Position numbers and translations under genes: made by a program. The notes under the pieces were generated by a model. It made no database searches. It saw nothing but the letters and a program-made list of their open reading frames with translations, and was not told where the DNA came from. A stretch of DNA of 64,000 bases, taken from NCBI RefSeq assembly GCF_001747105.1, contig NZ_MDGQ01000005.1:1736001-1800000 (forward strand), given 5' to 3'. This document shows, in pieces, positions 36,530 through 44,883 of this stretch (positions are counted from its first letter, which is position 1; the number at the start of each line of letters is the position of its first letter). Origin of the DNA: Roseivirga misakiensis. GTDB lineage: Bacteria > Bacteroidota > Bacteroidia > Cytophagales > Cyclobacteriaceae.

Positions 36530-37192
36530 TTATTCTAAGTATGCCTTTAGTCTAGGTACCAAAGTATTAATATCCTCTAGTGTACGACTGTAGATATCTA
36601 GTTTTTCTTCTTTCAAATCACGCCAGCGACCTAGCAGGTTTTGAAACTCTAAATCTTGAACAAACTTAGTATTCGGTGCCCGAGCAATAAAATAATCAGT
36701 GTTTTTAGTCAAATACGGATCCATATGCTCGTCAATATAATTCTGGCTGATTTCCAAAATTCTATCGGTTTGAAATGTTCTGATTCTGTAGAAAAAGCTA
36801 ATATCGCTCCTGACATCGAAGTCCGTGATTATATCCAGTTTCCCGCCGCTTTTAAGAATCTCATAGGTATTGCTATTGATAAGCCAATTATTTCGGTTCA
36901 TGAAATTACCGACATACCACTGTATTGAATCATTACCATAATCCTTATTACGGCAAATTTCCATAAATGCCTCCACCCTTTCTAGGTTCTCCTCAATATT
37001 GGCAATTTGATAAACAAAGGCCGCGCTATCGGATTCAAGGTCGTTGATCATGGTTCTGACGAATTCATCCCCCATGCTTATTTCTTTACTTCGCTCTCCC
37101 CAATTGCTTAACCAAAACGCAATCGTAATACCGATAATGACAATGAAAATTTCGAGTACAATGGCCAAAAATGAATCTCGCTTTAACTTCAT
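36530..37192 (-). CDS. Membrane-anchored protein, DUF6090-like (copy 2)
   Basis: A 220-residue protein with one N-terminal membrane helix (IVLEIFIVIIGITIAFWLSNW, about 10-30) and a long, probably helical periplasmic part. It ends in a coiled-coil-like stretch KEEKLDIYSRTLEDINTLVPRL. It is a paralogue of the gene one base upstream (shared (E/V)IxIVIIGIxIAFxLxxW helix and the DLExD segment). The pattern fits DUF6090, a Bacteroidota family of unknown function. It is in an operon with the MBL and patatin genes. Confidence 0.7.
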   Translation of the reverse strand: MKLKRDSFLAIVLEIFIVIIGITIAFWLSNWGERSKEISMGDEFVRTMINDLESDSAAFVYQIANIEENLERVEAFMEICRNKDYGNDSIQWYVGNFMNRNNWLINSNTYEILKSGGKLDIITDFDVRSDISFFYRIRTFQTDRILEISQNYIDEHMDPYLTKNTDYFIARAPNTKFVQDLEFQNLLGRWRDLKEEKLDIYSRTLEDINTLVPRLKAYLE

Positions 37193-37193
37193 A

Positions 37194-37865
37194 CTATTTT
37201 AAATTTTCAATTCTCACAATTAATGAATCACACTTGGCTATCATCTTTTGATAGGCCATTTGCCGACCGCTCAAAAGGTTATAATAACTACCCAGCAGGT
37301 TAAATGCTTTTTTGGTCTTTAAAGGCGCATCATCCAAGATACCATTTTCACTTTTATCCCTCGTAAATTCAATATTTGATATGATATAAGGCTGTATATG
37401 ATTATCTGATAAGTTTTGCACCACCCTATCGGCTCTTTCCAATTCCTTATATTCTACATTATATAAGTCGGACAAATCGGCGCGAAGCTCAAAATCTTGA
37501 ATTAGGTTTAAATCTCCCGAGTTAACCATTGAGGTATATGTCCCATTTTTTGGATAAAAATGAGTCGCTAAATATCCACTCGTCGCATGGTGGAACTTGT
37601 AAGATTCTAAAGGAGCGTTGGTTCCTATAAAGTAGAATACTTCACCAACGTAACGCAATACGGTATTGGTAGAATCGTAGATCAGCTGCAAATCTGTTCT
37701 ATCCTTTTCTAGGTCTGATTTGATCGAGTTCAGATAGTTTTGCTCTAGTTTTCTTTCCTTTTTCGAGTCAGACCACCCCTCTAATGTAAAGGCTATACTT
37801 ATGCCGATGATGACGACAATCAGTTCTATAAAGTGCTGTTTCCAGGAAATTTTTTGCTTGGCCAT
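37194..37865 (-). CDS. Membrane-anchored protein, DUF6090-like (copy 1)
   Basis: A 223-residue paralogue of the preceding-numbered gene: N-terminal membrane helix (ELIVVIIGISIAFTLEGW, about 13-30), then KKERKLEQNYLNSIKSDLEKD and a helical periplasmic domain. It is first in the four-gene unit. The accA terminator sits just upstream (37895-37929), so its own promoter must lie in or beside that hairpin. The function of the family is unknown. Tandem pairs suggest heteromeric action, which is inference. Confidence 0.7.
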   Translation of the reverse strand: MAKQKISWKQHFIELIVVIIGISIAFTLEGWSDSKKERKLEQNYLNSIKSDLEKDRTDLQLIYDSTNTVLRYVGEVFYFIGTNAPLESYKFHHATSGYLATHFYPKNGTYTSMVNSGDLNLIQDFELRADLSDLYNVEYKELERADRVVQNLSDNHIQPYIISNIEFTRDKSENGILDDAPLKTKKAFNLLGSYYNLLSGRQMAYQKMIAKCDSLIVRIENLK

Positions 37866-37894
37866 ATTTATAGTATCTGACGGAAATTAGCCAA

Positions 37895-37929
37895 AAACAA
37901 AAAGACCACAAAGCAAGGCTTCGTGGTCT
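37895..37929 (-). terminator. Intrinsic terminator of accA
   Basis: On the minus strand AGACCACGAAGC / GCTTTGTGGTCT (loop CTT, one G-U pair) is followed by TTTTGTTTTT. It is located 22 bases after the accA stop. Confidence 0.8.
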
Positions 37930-37950
37930 CTTATAACTGGGGTTAATTAT

Positions 37951-38892
37951 TTATTCTACTACTTCTCCCATATCAGAGAATTTATCAATTCTAGCATTGA
38001 TACGTTCTGCAGGAGACATGGCTGAAAGTGTATTTATTTCTGCCAAAATTCTATCTTTTAGAGTTTGATACATCCAATTCGGGTCGCGATGAGCGCCGCC
38101 TAGTGGTTCTTCGATGATACCATCAATTAGCCCGAAACTTTCCATATCAGTTGCAGTTAGCTTCAATGCCTCTGCAGCTTGTTCTTTATAATCCCAACTT
38201 CTCCATAGAATGGATGAGCATGACTCTGGCGATATTACGGAATACCAAGTATTCTCCATCATAAGCACTCTGTCTCCAATGGCAATGCCTAACGCACCAC
38301 CCGAAGCACCTTCACCGATAATGATGCAGATAACAGGAACTTTAAGCATAAACATCTCTTTGATGTTTCTAGCAATCGCCTCGCCCTGCCCTCTTTCCTC
38401 GGCTTCTAGGCCCGGATAAGCACCTGGAGTGTCAATTAAAGTAACGATCGGCCTGCCAAATTTCTCAGCCATTTTGAAGAGTCTCAAAGCTTTTCTGTAG
38501 CCCTCAGGGTTGGCCATTCCAAAGTTTCTCATTTGGCGCTGCTTGGTATTTCTACCTTTCTGCTGGCCCACGAACATCACCGATTGGCCATTTAGTGTAC
38601 CAAATCCTCCAACCATTGCTTTGTCATCTTTCACTGTTCTATCACCGTGAATTTCGACAAAGTCGTCTGTCATGTTGTAGATGTAATCGAGTGTGTAGGG
38701 TCTTTCCTCGTGTCTTGACAACTGCACTCGCTGCCAACGGGTAAGGTTCTTATAAGTATCAACTTTGAGCTTTTGAATCTTTGCCTCAAGTGCCTTTACA
38801 GCTTTTGAAACATCAACTTGACTGCTTTCGGCGAGTTGCTTCATCTCAGTCAGTTTACCTTCTAGCTCTATTATGGGTTGTTCAAATTCCAA
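37951..38892 (-). CDS. accA: Acetyl-CoA carboxylase carboxyltransferase subunit alpha
   Basis: A 313-residue cytoplasmic subunit of acetyl-CoA carboxylase, which transfers the carboxyl group from biotin to acetyl-CoA for fatty-acid synthesis. Family features: N-terminal helical segment [16 protein letters not shown], then [21 protein letters not shown], and the crotonase-fold core with [24 protein letters not shown] and [15 protein letters not shown]. Length matches the family. It is monocistronic, with a terminator after it and a likely -7 box (38921-38928) before it. Confidence 0.97.
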   Translation of the reverse strand: MEFEQPIIELEGKLTEMKQLAESSQVDVSKAVKALEAKIQKLKVDTYKNLTRWQRVQLSRHEERPYTLDYIYNMTDDFVEIHGDRTVKDDKAMVGGFGTLNGQSVMFVGQQKGRNTKQRQMRNFGMANPEGYRKALRLFKMAEKFGRPIVTLIDTPGAYPGLEAEERGQGEAIARNIKEMFMLKVPVICIIIGEGASGGALGIAIGDRVLMMENTWYSVISPESCSSILWRSWDYKEQAAEALKLTATDMESFGLIDGIIEEPLGGAHRDPNWMYQTLKDRILAEINTLSAMSPAERINARIDKFSDMGEVVE

Positions 38893-38920
38893 TGTCGTCC
38901 GTTCTTAATTGGTGAAGCTA

Positions 38921-38928
38921 CAAAACTA
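38921..38928 (-). promoter_or_regulatory. Bacteroidota-type -7 box before accA
   Basis: The minus-strand sequence TAGTTTTG fits TAnnTTTG and lies 28 bases before the accA ATG. A TTG at 38946-38948 stands 17 bases further upstream, slightly short of the usual 19-21 spacing. Confidence 0.4.
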
Positions 38929-39031
38929 AATATTAAACTGCTTTCCAACTTAATTTTTTACGATAAATGCCAGTACATCTTTTTTACCTATTTTCAGGAT
39001 TTGGTAGATTAGACTTATTGCGAGCAGTTTT

Positions 39032-40111
39032 ATGACGGAAATAGACAATTCCAACCTTCGTACGATAAAAAACATACTAATCCTCTTTGCGGCGATTTTG
39101 GTGATTGTGATTATAAAAACGCTATCAGGTCTACTAATCCCTCTCGCTTTCGCCCTTTTTGTGGGTATTTTACTCTCACCGATCATTGAATTCCTTGAGC
39201 GGAAAGGATGGCCTTATTCAGTTAGCATTACCGTAATTACCATTCTTACGCTAGGTTTTATCTTCTTAATCGGTCTTGTTGTTTTCGATACTGCTACCCA
39301 AATCGTCGCTGAAAAGGGAAAACTTCTTTCCCAAATGGAAACTCGTTTTGAAGTCATTTTAAGTCAAATTGAATTTATTCCGGGTGTTAAAGAGCTCGAA
39401 GCCGATGGTTTTACCAATGCGCTTAACCGCATAATTTCAAAAGATTTCATTATGAATACATCTGGAGTAGTCGCGGGTCAGCTAGGTACATTCACTTTTA
39501 ACTTTATACTGAGCGCAGTTTATCTAGTGGCCGTGCTGGGTAGTATTGTGAAGTATGAAATGTACATTAACTATCTAGAAGGTGACGATCAACATGGTAA
39601 AGAGCGACTCATTAATTCATTTGTGGAAGTGAAATCTTCTATTGTGAGCTACATGAAGGTTAAGTTCTTCACAAGTTTCTGTACCGGACTGTTCTTTGGT
39701 GTACTAAGCTGGATATTCGGCATTGACTTCGCCCTTTTCTGGGGATTTCTAGCCTTCTTACTCAACTTTATTCCAACGGTAGGTTCAATTGCCGCTACAA
39801 TTCCTCCGGTGCTATTAGGCCTAATTCAAATTGATAGTAGTGGCTCTTTTGTTTTATTTATTGCCTTACTGATCGCCACCCAGTTCGTTTGGGGAAACAT
39901 TATTGAGCCTTTATTAATGGGCTCTTCTGTAGCGCTAAATACGGTCACAGTTATTCTAGGGCTAGTTATATGGGGCTATATCTGGGGGATTTCAGGGATG
40001 CTCCTATCTGTACCACTCATTGTAATGGCTCGCGTGATTCTTGCACAAATTCCAGATGCAGACCTGTTGGTGAAACTCATGGGCAGAAGTAAACTTAAAG
40101 AAGCAGAGTAA
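39032..40111 (+). CDS. AI-2E-family membrane transporter
   Basis: A 359-residue inner-membrane protein with about seven to eight helices, typical of the AI-2E (TqsA/PerM/YdiK) family. Hallmarks are a paired N-terminal helix set (LILFAAILVIVIIKTLSGLL), the long amphipathic central part, PTVGSIAATIPPVLLGL, and the C-terminal GSSVALNTVTVILGLVIWGYIWGISGMLLSVPL. Members export autoinducer-2 or act as ion antiporters; which applies here is unknown. It is divergent from accA. ApbE follows after 12 bases. Confidence 0.9.
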   Translation: MTEIDNSNLRTIKNILILFAAILVIVIIKTLSGLLIPLAFALFVGILLSPIIEFLERKGWPYSVSITVITILTLGFIFLIGLVVFDTATQIVAEKGKLLSQMETRFEVILSQIEFIPGVKELEADGFTNALNRIISKDFIMNTSGVVAGQLGTFTFNFILSAVYLVAVLGSIVKYEMYINYLEGDDQHGKERLINSFVEVKSSIVSYMKVKFFTSFCTGLFFGVLSWIFGIDFALFWGFLAFLLNFIPTVGSIAATIPPVLLGLIQIDSSGSFVLFIALLIATQFVWGNIIEPLLMGSSVALNTVTVILGLVIWGYIWGISGMLLSVPLIVMARVILAQIPDADLLVKLMGRSKLKEAE

Positions 40112-40123
40112 GCCGACTTGGAC

Positions 40124-41020
40124 ATGAAATACTCCTATGAGCATAATGCCATGGCGACACAATTCACGCTCGTTGTTGCCAATGAAACGGAAGAATACGC
40201 CATAAACGCATCAAGGCAAGTTTTTGACTTGATTGACCGCTTAGAGCATCAATTGAGCCGTTTTATTCCTGACGGTGATATCGCGCGAATTAACCGCATG
40301 AAAGAAAACGAGCAAATGCCGCTCGACTTTGAGACCTGGGAGCTATTAAAAATGGCCATTGACGTGACGCTTAATACCGGTGGTGCTTTTGATATTGGCA
40401 TCGCCAAACACATGGAAATCTTTAGAGCTACTAAGTCAGGTATTTTAAATGAGTTTGAAATGACGACCGCTTTAGAACAGGTTCAGAAAGAAAAAGCAGC
40501 GTCAAGCGTTTATATCGATCCTGATAAACCGATGGCTTATTGCCTGCAACCTGGCGTCCAATTCGATTTAGGTGGTATTGGAAAAGGTTATGCCCTAGAC
40601 AAAGCGAAAGGGCTTTTGGACGAACTAGGTATCCATAACTTTTCTATTAGTGCAAGTGACAGTACAGTACTTCTCAATAATCAACCTGAGGTAGTATCGC
40701 ACTGGGACTATACGATCGCCAATTCTAAAGACAAAATGGACCTTGAACTGAGTAATGTGGCAGTTAGCGCATCAGGAACTTCTTTTCAAGGCAACCATAT
40801 ATTCGACCCAAGAACAGGTTTAAATGAATTGACATCTAATCATAAACGGCTGTGGGTAGCTGCCGAAACTGCTGTACACTCAGATGCTTATGCAACCGCT
40901 TTTTTCATCCTAAATGAGGCTGAAATGGAAGAAATCATAAAGTCAAGTGATAAAATTATCTGGGTGGCTTATACAAAGGATGGAAACCTAAAATTGCTTA
41001 CAAAAAATAATTTATCTTAG
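40124..41020 (+). CDS. ApbE-like FAD:protein FMN transferase without signal peptide
   Basis: A 298-residue protein of the ApbE family, which covalently attaches FMN to target proteins (Na+-NQR, RNF and others). The ATG at 40124 is preferred over an in-frame TTG. Recognisable parts are HQLSRFIPDGDIARIN, GGAFDIGI, FDLGGIGKGYALD (about 147-159), HIFDPRTG, and SDAYATAFFIL with the metal-binding Asp and Thr. The usual glycine-rich nucleotide loop reads SISASDSTV instead of the common GGD type. There is no lipobox or signal peptide, so it should be cytoplasmic, unlike typical ApbE. It sits in an apparent operon with the AI-2E protein and the oxidoreductase. Confidence 0.85.
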   Translation: MKYSYEHNAMATQFTLVVANETEEYAINASRQVFDLIDRLEHQLSRFIPDGDIARINRMKENEQMPLDFETWELLKMAIDVTLNTGGAFDIGIAKHMEIFRATKSGILNEFEMTTALEQVQKEKAASSVYIDPDKPMAYCLQPGVQFDLGGIGKGYALDKAKGLLDELGIHNFSISASDSTVLLNNQPEVVSHWDYTIANSKDKMDLELSNVAVSASGTSFQGNHIFDPRTGLNELTSNHKRLWVAAETAVHSDAYATAFFILNEAEMEEIIKSSDKIIWVAYTKDGNLKLLTKNNLS

Positions 41021-41058
41021 AAGACAAGAATTCAAAAACAACTCACTTTTTAAAAGGC

Positions 41059-42408
41059 ATGGAGAATACAGGAAGAAGAACGTTCATAAAAACCTCAGCG
41101 CTAGTCGGAGGTGGATTATTATTAGGAAACCCTTTTAACATTACGGCTAACCCATTCAAAGTCGCTGACAAGGTAAATATTGCTGTAGTAGGTTGTGGTG
41201 GTCGTGGTCGAGGCGTTATTTTCAGTAACATCCCTAAAATTCCGAGTGCAAACCTAGTTGCGGTTTGTGATATCGTTGAAAGCCGAAGAGAGCGTTCTAA
41301 AGATCGATTTAATAAGCAATACAATACAAAAGTGAAGGCTCACGAGGATTTCTATGAAATGCTCGAGAAAGAAAATTTAGATGCAGTTGTGCTAACCACA
41401 CCTGATTTCTGGCACATGAAACATGCCGTAGACGCCTTGAATGCAGGATTACATGTCTATTGTGAAAAGGCAATGTCTAATAACATTAAGGATGCTAGAA
41501 AAATGGCAGAAGCCATGAAAAGCACTGGTAAATTGCTCCAAATCGGTCGTCAAAGGCGATCAAATGACCGCTATAGATTTACCCATCAAATTCTATTGGA
41601 GCAAGAAAAGATGTTTGGTCGATTGACTCATGCGATTGGTCAATGGAACCGATCTGAAATATGGACTCAGCGCCCTAACAAAATGGATAAGCTGGACTTG
41701 AAAAAGCTTAAAAGGTTCGGTTTTAACACTGTAGACGAAGTTTATAACTGGAGAAACTATAAGGCGCTTGGTGGCGGTGTAGTTTCTGATTTGGGCTCAC
41801 ACCAGATAGATATTTTTAACTGGTTTTTTGGAGCTTTCCCACATACCGTTTATGCAGCTGGCAACAACTCATATTTCGGTTTAGAACAAGCTGATACCAT
41901 GGCCACCATATTGGAATATGATACACCGAATGGTCCAGCGATCGGTATTTACGAAAACATCTCTAACTCGAGAGCTGTAGGTGTTTACGAACGTTTCATT
42001 GGAGACGATGGTGCATTTATAATCTCTGAAGGCAAAGACAACAAGATTTATCGCGAATCTAAAGTAGCGGCTGAAAGCTGGAAAAAGTACATTGACAAAG
42101 GCTACATCGCTAACCTAGCGGATATGCAGCAATACAAAGAAAAAGAGTCAGGCGACTCTGGAATCAAGGAAACTGCGCCTCAGATCAGTTATGACATTAA
42201 GGACATGAATGATATGGACAAAGTTTACAATTTAGCTGCGCATACGGCCCACCTTTACAACTTTGTAGAGTCAGTAAGAGAAGAAGAAACTTTAAATTAT
42301 GACGCTGAAGAGTCTTATAAATCAGAAGTATGTATTTATAAAATACATGAAGCGATCAACAAAGGTGGACAGCGTATCAAAATCAGTCCAAAAGAGTATA
42401 AAATATAG
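41059..42408 (+). CDS. Tat-exported Gfo/Idh/MocA-family oxidoreductase
   Basis: A 449-residue NAD(P)-dependent oxidoreductase-like protein. The N-terminus GRRTFIKTSALVGGGLLLG is a twin-arginine signal, so it should be exported folded with its cofactor. The Rossmann motif is AVVGCGGRGRG (about 44-54), and the family signature EKAMSNNIKDARKMAEAM includes the usual E-K pair. The later GGGVVSDLGSHQIDIFNWFFG holds the catalytic His/Asp region. Related exported Bacteroidota proteins include GH109-like glycosidases that use a bound NAD, so a glycosidase-like reaction is possible. Substrate not determined. Confidence 0.88.
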   Translation: MENTGRRTFIKTSALVGGGLLLGNPFNITANPFKVADKVNIAVVGCGGRGRGVIFSNIPKIPSANLVAVCDIVESRRERSKDRFNKQYNTKVKAHEDFYEMLEKENLDAVVLTTPDFWHMKHAVDALNAGLHVYCEKAMSNNIKDARKMAEAMKSTGKLLQIGRQRRSNDRYRFTHQILLEQEKMFGRLTHAIGQWNRSEIWTQRPNKMDKLDLKKLKRFGFNTVDEVYNWRNYKALGGGVVSDLGSHQIDIFNWFFGAFPHTVYAAGNNSYFGLEQADTMATILEYDTPNGPAIGIYENISNSRAVGVYERFIGDDGAFIISEGKDNKIYRESKVAAESWKKYIDKGYIANLADMQQYKEKESGDSGIKETAPQISYDIKDMNDMDKVYNLAAHTAHLYNFVESVREEETLNYDAEESYKSEVCIYKIHEAINKGGQRIKISPKEYKI

Positions 42409-42430
42409 ATACTAACAAGAACTTTATACT

Positions 42431-42637
42431 ATGGGACCAGCAAGCGCTACTGTATTTTTTGTATTGTATGGAATCCCCGCAATTATCATTATCTCGGCTC
42501 TGATAAGTGTGCTAAAAAGTGAATTCAAAGTAGAGCAAAATAAGCTAATATGGGTGATAGTAGTCATTGTACTTCCAGTATTAGGAGCCTTACTCTATTT
42601 TGCTATTGGTCGCTCCCAAAGAATTCAACTTGAATAA
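42431..42637 (+). CDS. Small PLDc_N-type membrane protein (copy 1)
   Basis: A 68-residue protein with two membrane helices (about 6-24 and 38-58) and the PLD nuclease N-terminal-type signature NKLIWVIVVIVLPVLGALLY ending in FAIGRSQ. Such stand-alone PLDc_N proteins are common in Bacteroidota; their role is unknown. It shares (Q/S)QNKLIWVIVVI and the GRSQ end with the next gene 47 bases downstream. Confidence 0.85.
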   Translation: MGPASATVFFVLYGIPAIIIISALISVLKSEFKVEQNKLIWVIVVIVLPVLGALLYFAIGRSQRIQLE

Positions 42638-42684
42638 CTTGAGTGCCGTGAAAAATGACTTTCTAAAAATTTAAATATACGCCT

Positions 42685-42876
42685 ATGTTCTTTATGCTAA
42701 TGCTCTTGTACATCATCCCCTTTCTAATTGTATTAGCAGCATTGATCGACATTGTGAAAAATGAATTTGAACCAAGTCAAAATAAATTGATCTGGGTCAT
42801 AGTAGTCATTCTAATCCCTGTTTTGGGATCAATTCTCTACTTTTTTATTGGAAGAAGCCAGAAGGTAGGAAGTTAA
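42685..42876 (+). CDS. Small PLDc_N-type membrane protein (copy 2)
   Basis: A 63-residue paralogue of the preceding gene with two helices and the motif NKLIWVIVVILIPVLGSILY, ending FFIGRSQK. Tandem copies probably arose by duplication. No nuclease domain is attached. It begins MFFMLMLLYIIPFLIVLAALIDIVKNEF-like hydrophobic sequence at an ATG. Confidence 0.82.
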   Translation: MFFMLMLLYIIPFLIVLAALIDIVKNEFEPSQNKLIWVIVVILIPVLGSILYFFIGRSQKVGS

Positions 42877-42880
42877 AGAA

Positions 42881-42985
42881 TCAAACTTCCCAATCTTTTT
42901 TGTGGTCACTCACTTTCTTATTTGGAAGAATGAAAGGTGCTGCGATTGCAAAGATGAATAACGCGATTACGAGTAGAATAAACAT
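42881..42985 (-). CDS. Tiny single-helix membrane protein (34 aa), hypothetical
   Basis: A complete 35-codon frame on the minus strand, starting at the ATG complementary to 42983-42985 and stopping at 42881-42883. The product starts MFILLVIALFIFAIAAPFI, a clear membrane helix, and ends with the charged tail VSDHKKDWEV. The composition (helix plus short polar tail) looks like real small envelope proteins rather than chance, but there is no homology evidence. It is convergent with the PLDc_N pair and fills the otherwise empty gap before 43162. Confidence 0.5.
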   Translation of the reverse strand: MFILLVIALFIFAIAAPFILPNKKVSDHKKDWEV

Positions 42986-43161
42986 AGCCTTATTTATTTG
43001 TTGCGAAGATGCGAATTAGTTTAAAATAAGTAAAGTAAAGCACCTAGTATTTCTCAAACTTCTGCCCTCTTTTTTTTACGAGTTATTAGTATTCGTAGTA
43101 GGCTTAACAAAAACATAAAATACGCGTACCACCATTATTGGATATCTTGTGTCTCAACAAT

Positions 43162-44883
43162 ATGGTCATCCGATTTTTTCTAATTTTCGCCCTAATTATT
43201 ACTCCACTTTTATTAAAAAGTCAGGATAAAGTAATCACTTTTAGAGGACAGATTCTCGATTCAAAAACTAGTGATCCAATACCTTTCGCCAACCTACGTT
43301 TAAACAATTTTAATTACGGTACATCTACAAATCTTGAAGGAAGGTTTGAGCTAAAACTTACACGTGATCGTTTCAGTGGAGACAACTTGTTGAGCATTTC
43401 CTGTATAGGTTATAAAACCTTATTGCTGAAGTTATTAGGTGTAGATCCTTTAAGTTATCAGACAATTAAATTAGTACCAGATGAAAATGCACTAGACGAT
43501 GTGATTGTCAGGAGTAGTCGGGCGGCAAGAAGGGAGAATAATCAAGCCAAAACCATAGTAATGGATGCTATTTCGAGCATCCCCTCTAACCGTGCTAAAA
43601 GTAGTTACTTGGCCAAGACATTCTACCGACATTATTGTAAGGAAGGTGATGATTATGTAAGACTCACTGAAGCTGCTATTGACCTACGGCAGTTCAAAGG
43701 AAAAGGAACCTTTGTACAAATTCCAGAGCAACGGTTACAGTTTGGCCTACAGCAAATGAGAAGGAGTTTTGATTACACCAAGTTCGCCAAACTATCGCAC
43801 CCTCCTATCTCCTTAAATTTTTTGATTTCGAATGATCTTATGAATTATGAGTTCCACAATCCTATCAGGAGAAAACTCGATAGCTATCAGTTCATCATCG
43901 ACGACACAACTTCTTATGATAGCGAAGCCATAATTGTCATTGAATTTGAGCCCAAAGATGAGAAACAATTTAGCCTCAACTATTCTGGTAAACTCTACAT
44001 CAACTTAACTAATAAGGCCATTATCAGGGCTGACATTAAAGAAACACGAAGTTACTCAAATCGCTTAGACAGCATTTCTTCTGTGGTAGACAAGCAGGTC
44101 TTCTATCAAAAAATTGGATATCGATACTATCCGCAACGGATGATTTCGGATGTGGCCGCCACCCACTTTTCTGTCAATACGGAAGGAAAAATGACTAATC
44201 CTGTCATTCATCAATCCCATGTAGAACTTCTGGTGAATGACATTAAGACCAAATCAAAAGTCCAATTTTCAGCTGGTGAGCCTTCGGAAGAGGAATTGAG
44301 GAATATCAATTACGACTCGCTTTTCTGGAAAAGTTATACCGTACTAGAAGCTACTCCGCTAGAACAAAAAATCATTGATGATCTTTCGAAAAAGGTAAAA
44401 CTCAACAAACAGTTCGAGGCTATAAATCGACTAAAAGAGGGCGTTAAAACCATCGTTGAAAACACCAAATTTCAACAAGCATTGACCGACATGGAGGAAA
44501 TACCGGTTTATACCGTTTTGTGGGCTAAATGGAGTATTCCTAACTTCTATGATCTTATACCGTCTCCGTATTTAAGGAAAATGATCAAGAAAGGTAAAGT
44601 CAAATTACTCATGGTTTCCTTAGATGAAAATGAGCAGGATTGGTTAACTAATAGAGAGATTTATGGGTTTGACAAGCCTTACATAGCGCATAAACGTGTT
44701 CCATTGGGCTTTGGCGATGAGATTGTAATGGAGTTTTACAAATCGATAGTTCCCGACTTCTTAATGCTTAATAATTCGAGAGAAATAGTTGATCACTCTC
44801 CTCCTTTGCCATCTGAAATAGACGTGAAAGCGTATTATCAGTACCTCTTAAAGCATCAATCAGTCGAAACGCCTTCCAGATAG
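43162..44883 (+). CDS. CarboxypepD_reg-like domain protein, exported
   Basis: A 573-residue exported protein. The ATG at 43162 (MVIRFFLIFALIITPLLLKSQ) gives a good signal peptide; an upstream in-frame TTG does not. The N-terminal carboxypeptidase-regulatory-like domain spans about 22-105 (ITFRGQILDSKTSDPIPFANLRL, then LSISCIGYKTLLL). It is followed by a large region of beta character without recognised motifs, as in other Bacteroidota proteins of this layout (DUF5686-like or related). No barrel signature is obvious. It overlaps the convergent gene at 44860 by 24 bases. Confidence 0.72.
   Translation: MVIRFFLIFALIITPLLLKSQDKVITFRGQILDSKTSDPIPFANLRLNNFNYGTSTNLEGRFELKLTRDRFSGDNLLSISCIGYKTLLLKLLGVDPLSYQTIKLVPDENALDDVIVRSSRAARRENNQAKTIVMDAISSIPSNRAKSSYLAKTFYRHYCKEGDDYVRLTEAAIDLRQFKGKGTFVQIPEQRLQFGLQQMRRSFDYTKFAKLSHPPISLNFLISNDLMNYEFHNPIRRKLDSYQFIIDDTTSYDSEAIIVIEFEPKDEKQFSLNYSGKLYINLTNKAIIRADIKETRSYSNRLDSISSVVDKQVFYQKIGYRYYPQRMISDVAATHFSVNTEGKMTNPVIHQSHVELLVNDIKTKSKVQFSAGEPSEEELRNINYDSLFWKSYTVLEATPLEQKIIDDLSKKVKLNKQFEAINRLKEGVKTIVENTKFQQALTDMEEIPVYTVLWAKWSIPNFYDLIPSPYLRKMIKKGKVKLLMVSLDENEQDWLTNREIYGFDKPYIAHKRVPLGFGDEIVMEFYKSIVPDFLMLNNSREIVDHSPPLPSEIDVKAYYQYLLKHQSVETPSR

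Noticed and set aside
37194-37865. DUF6090-like pair as anti-sigma or kinase-related proteins
   Set aside because: No sigma-factor gene, zinc motif or kinase boxes are near; only the membrane helix and helical domain can be supported.
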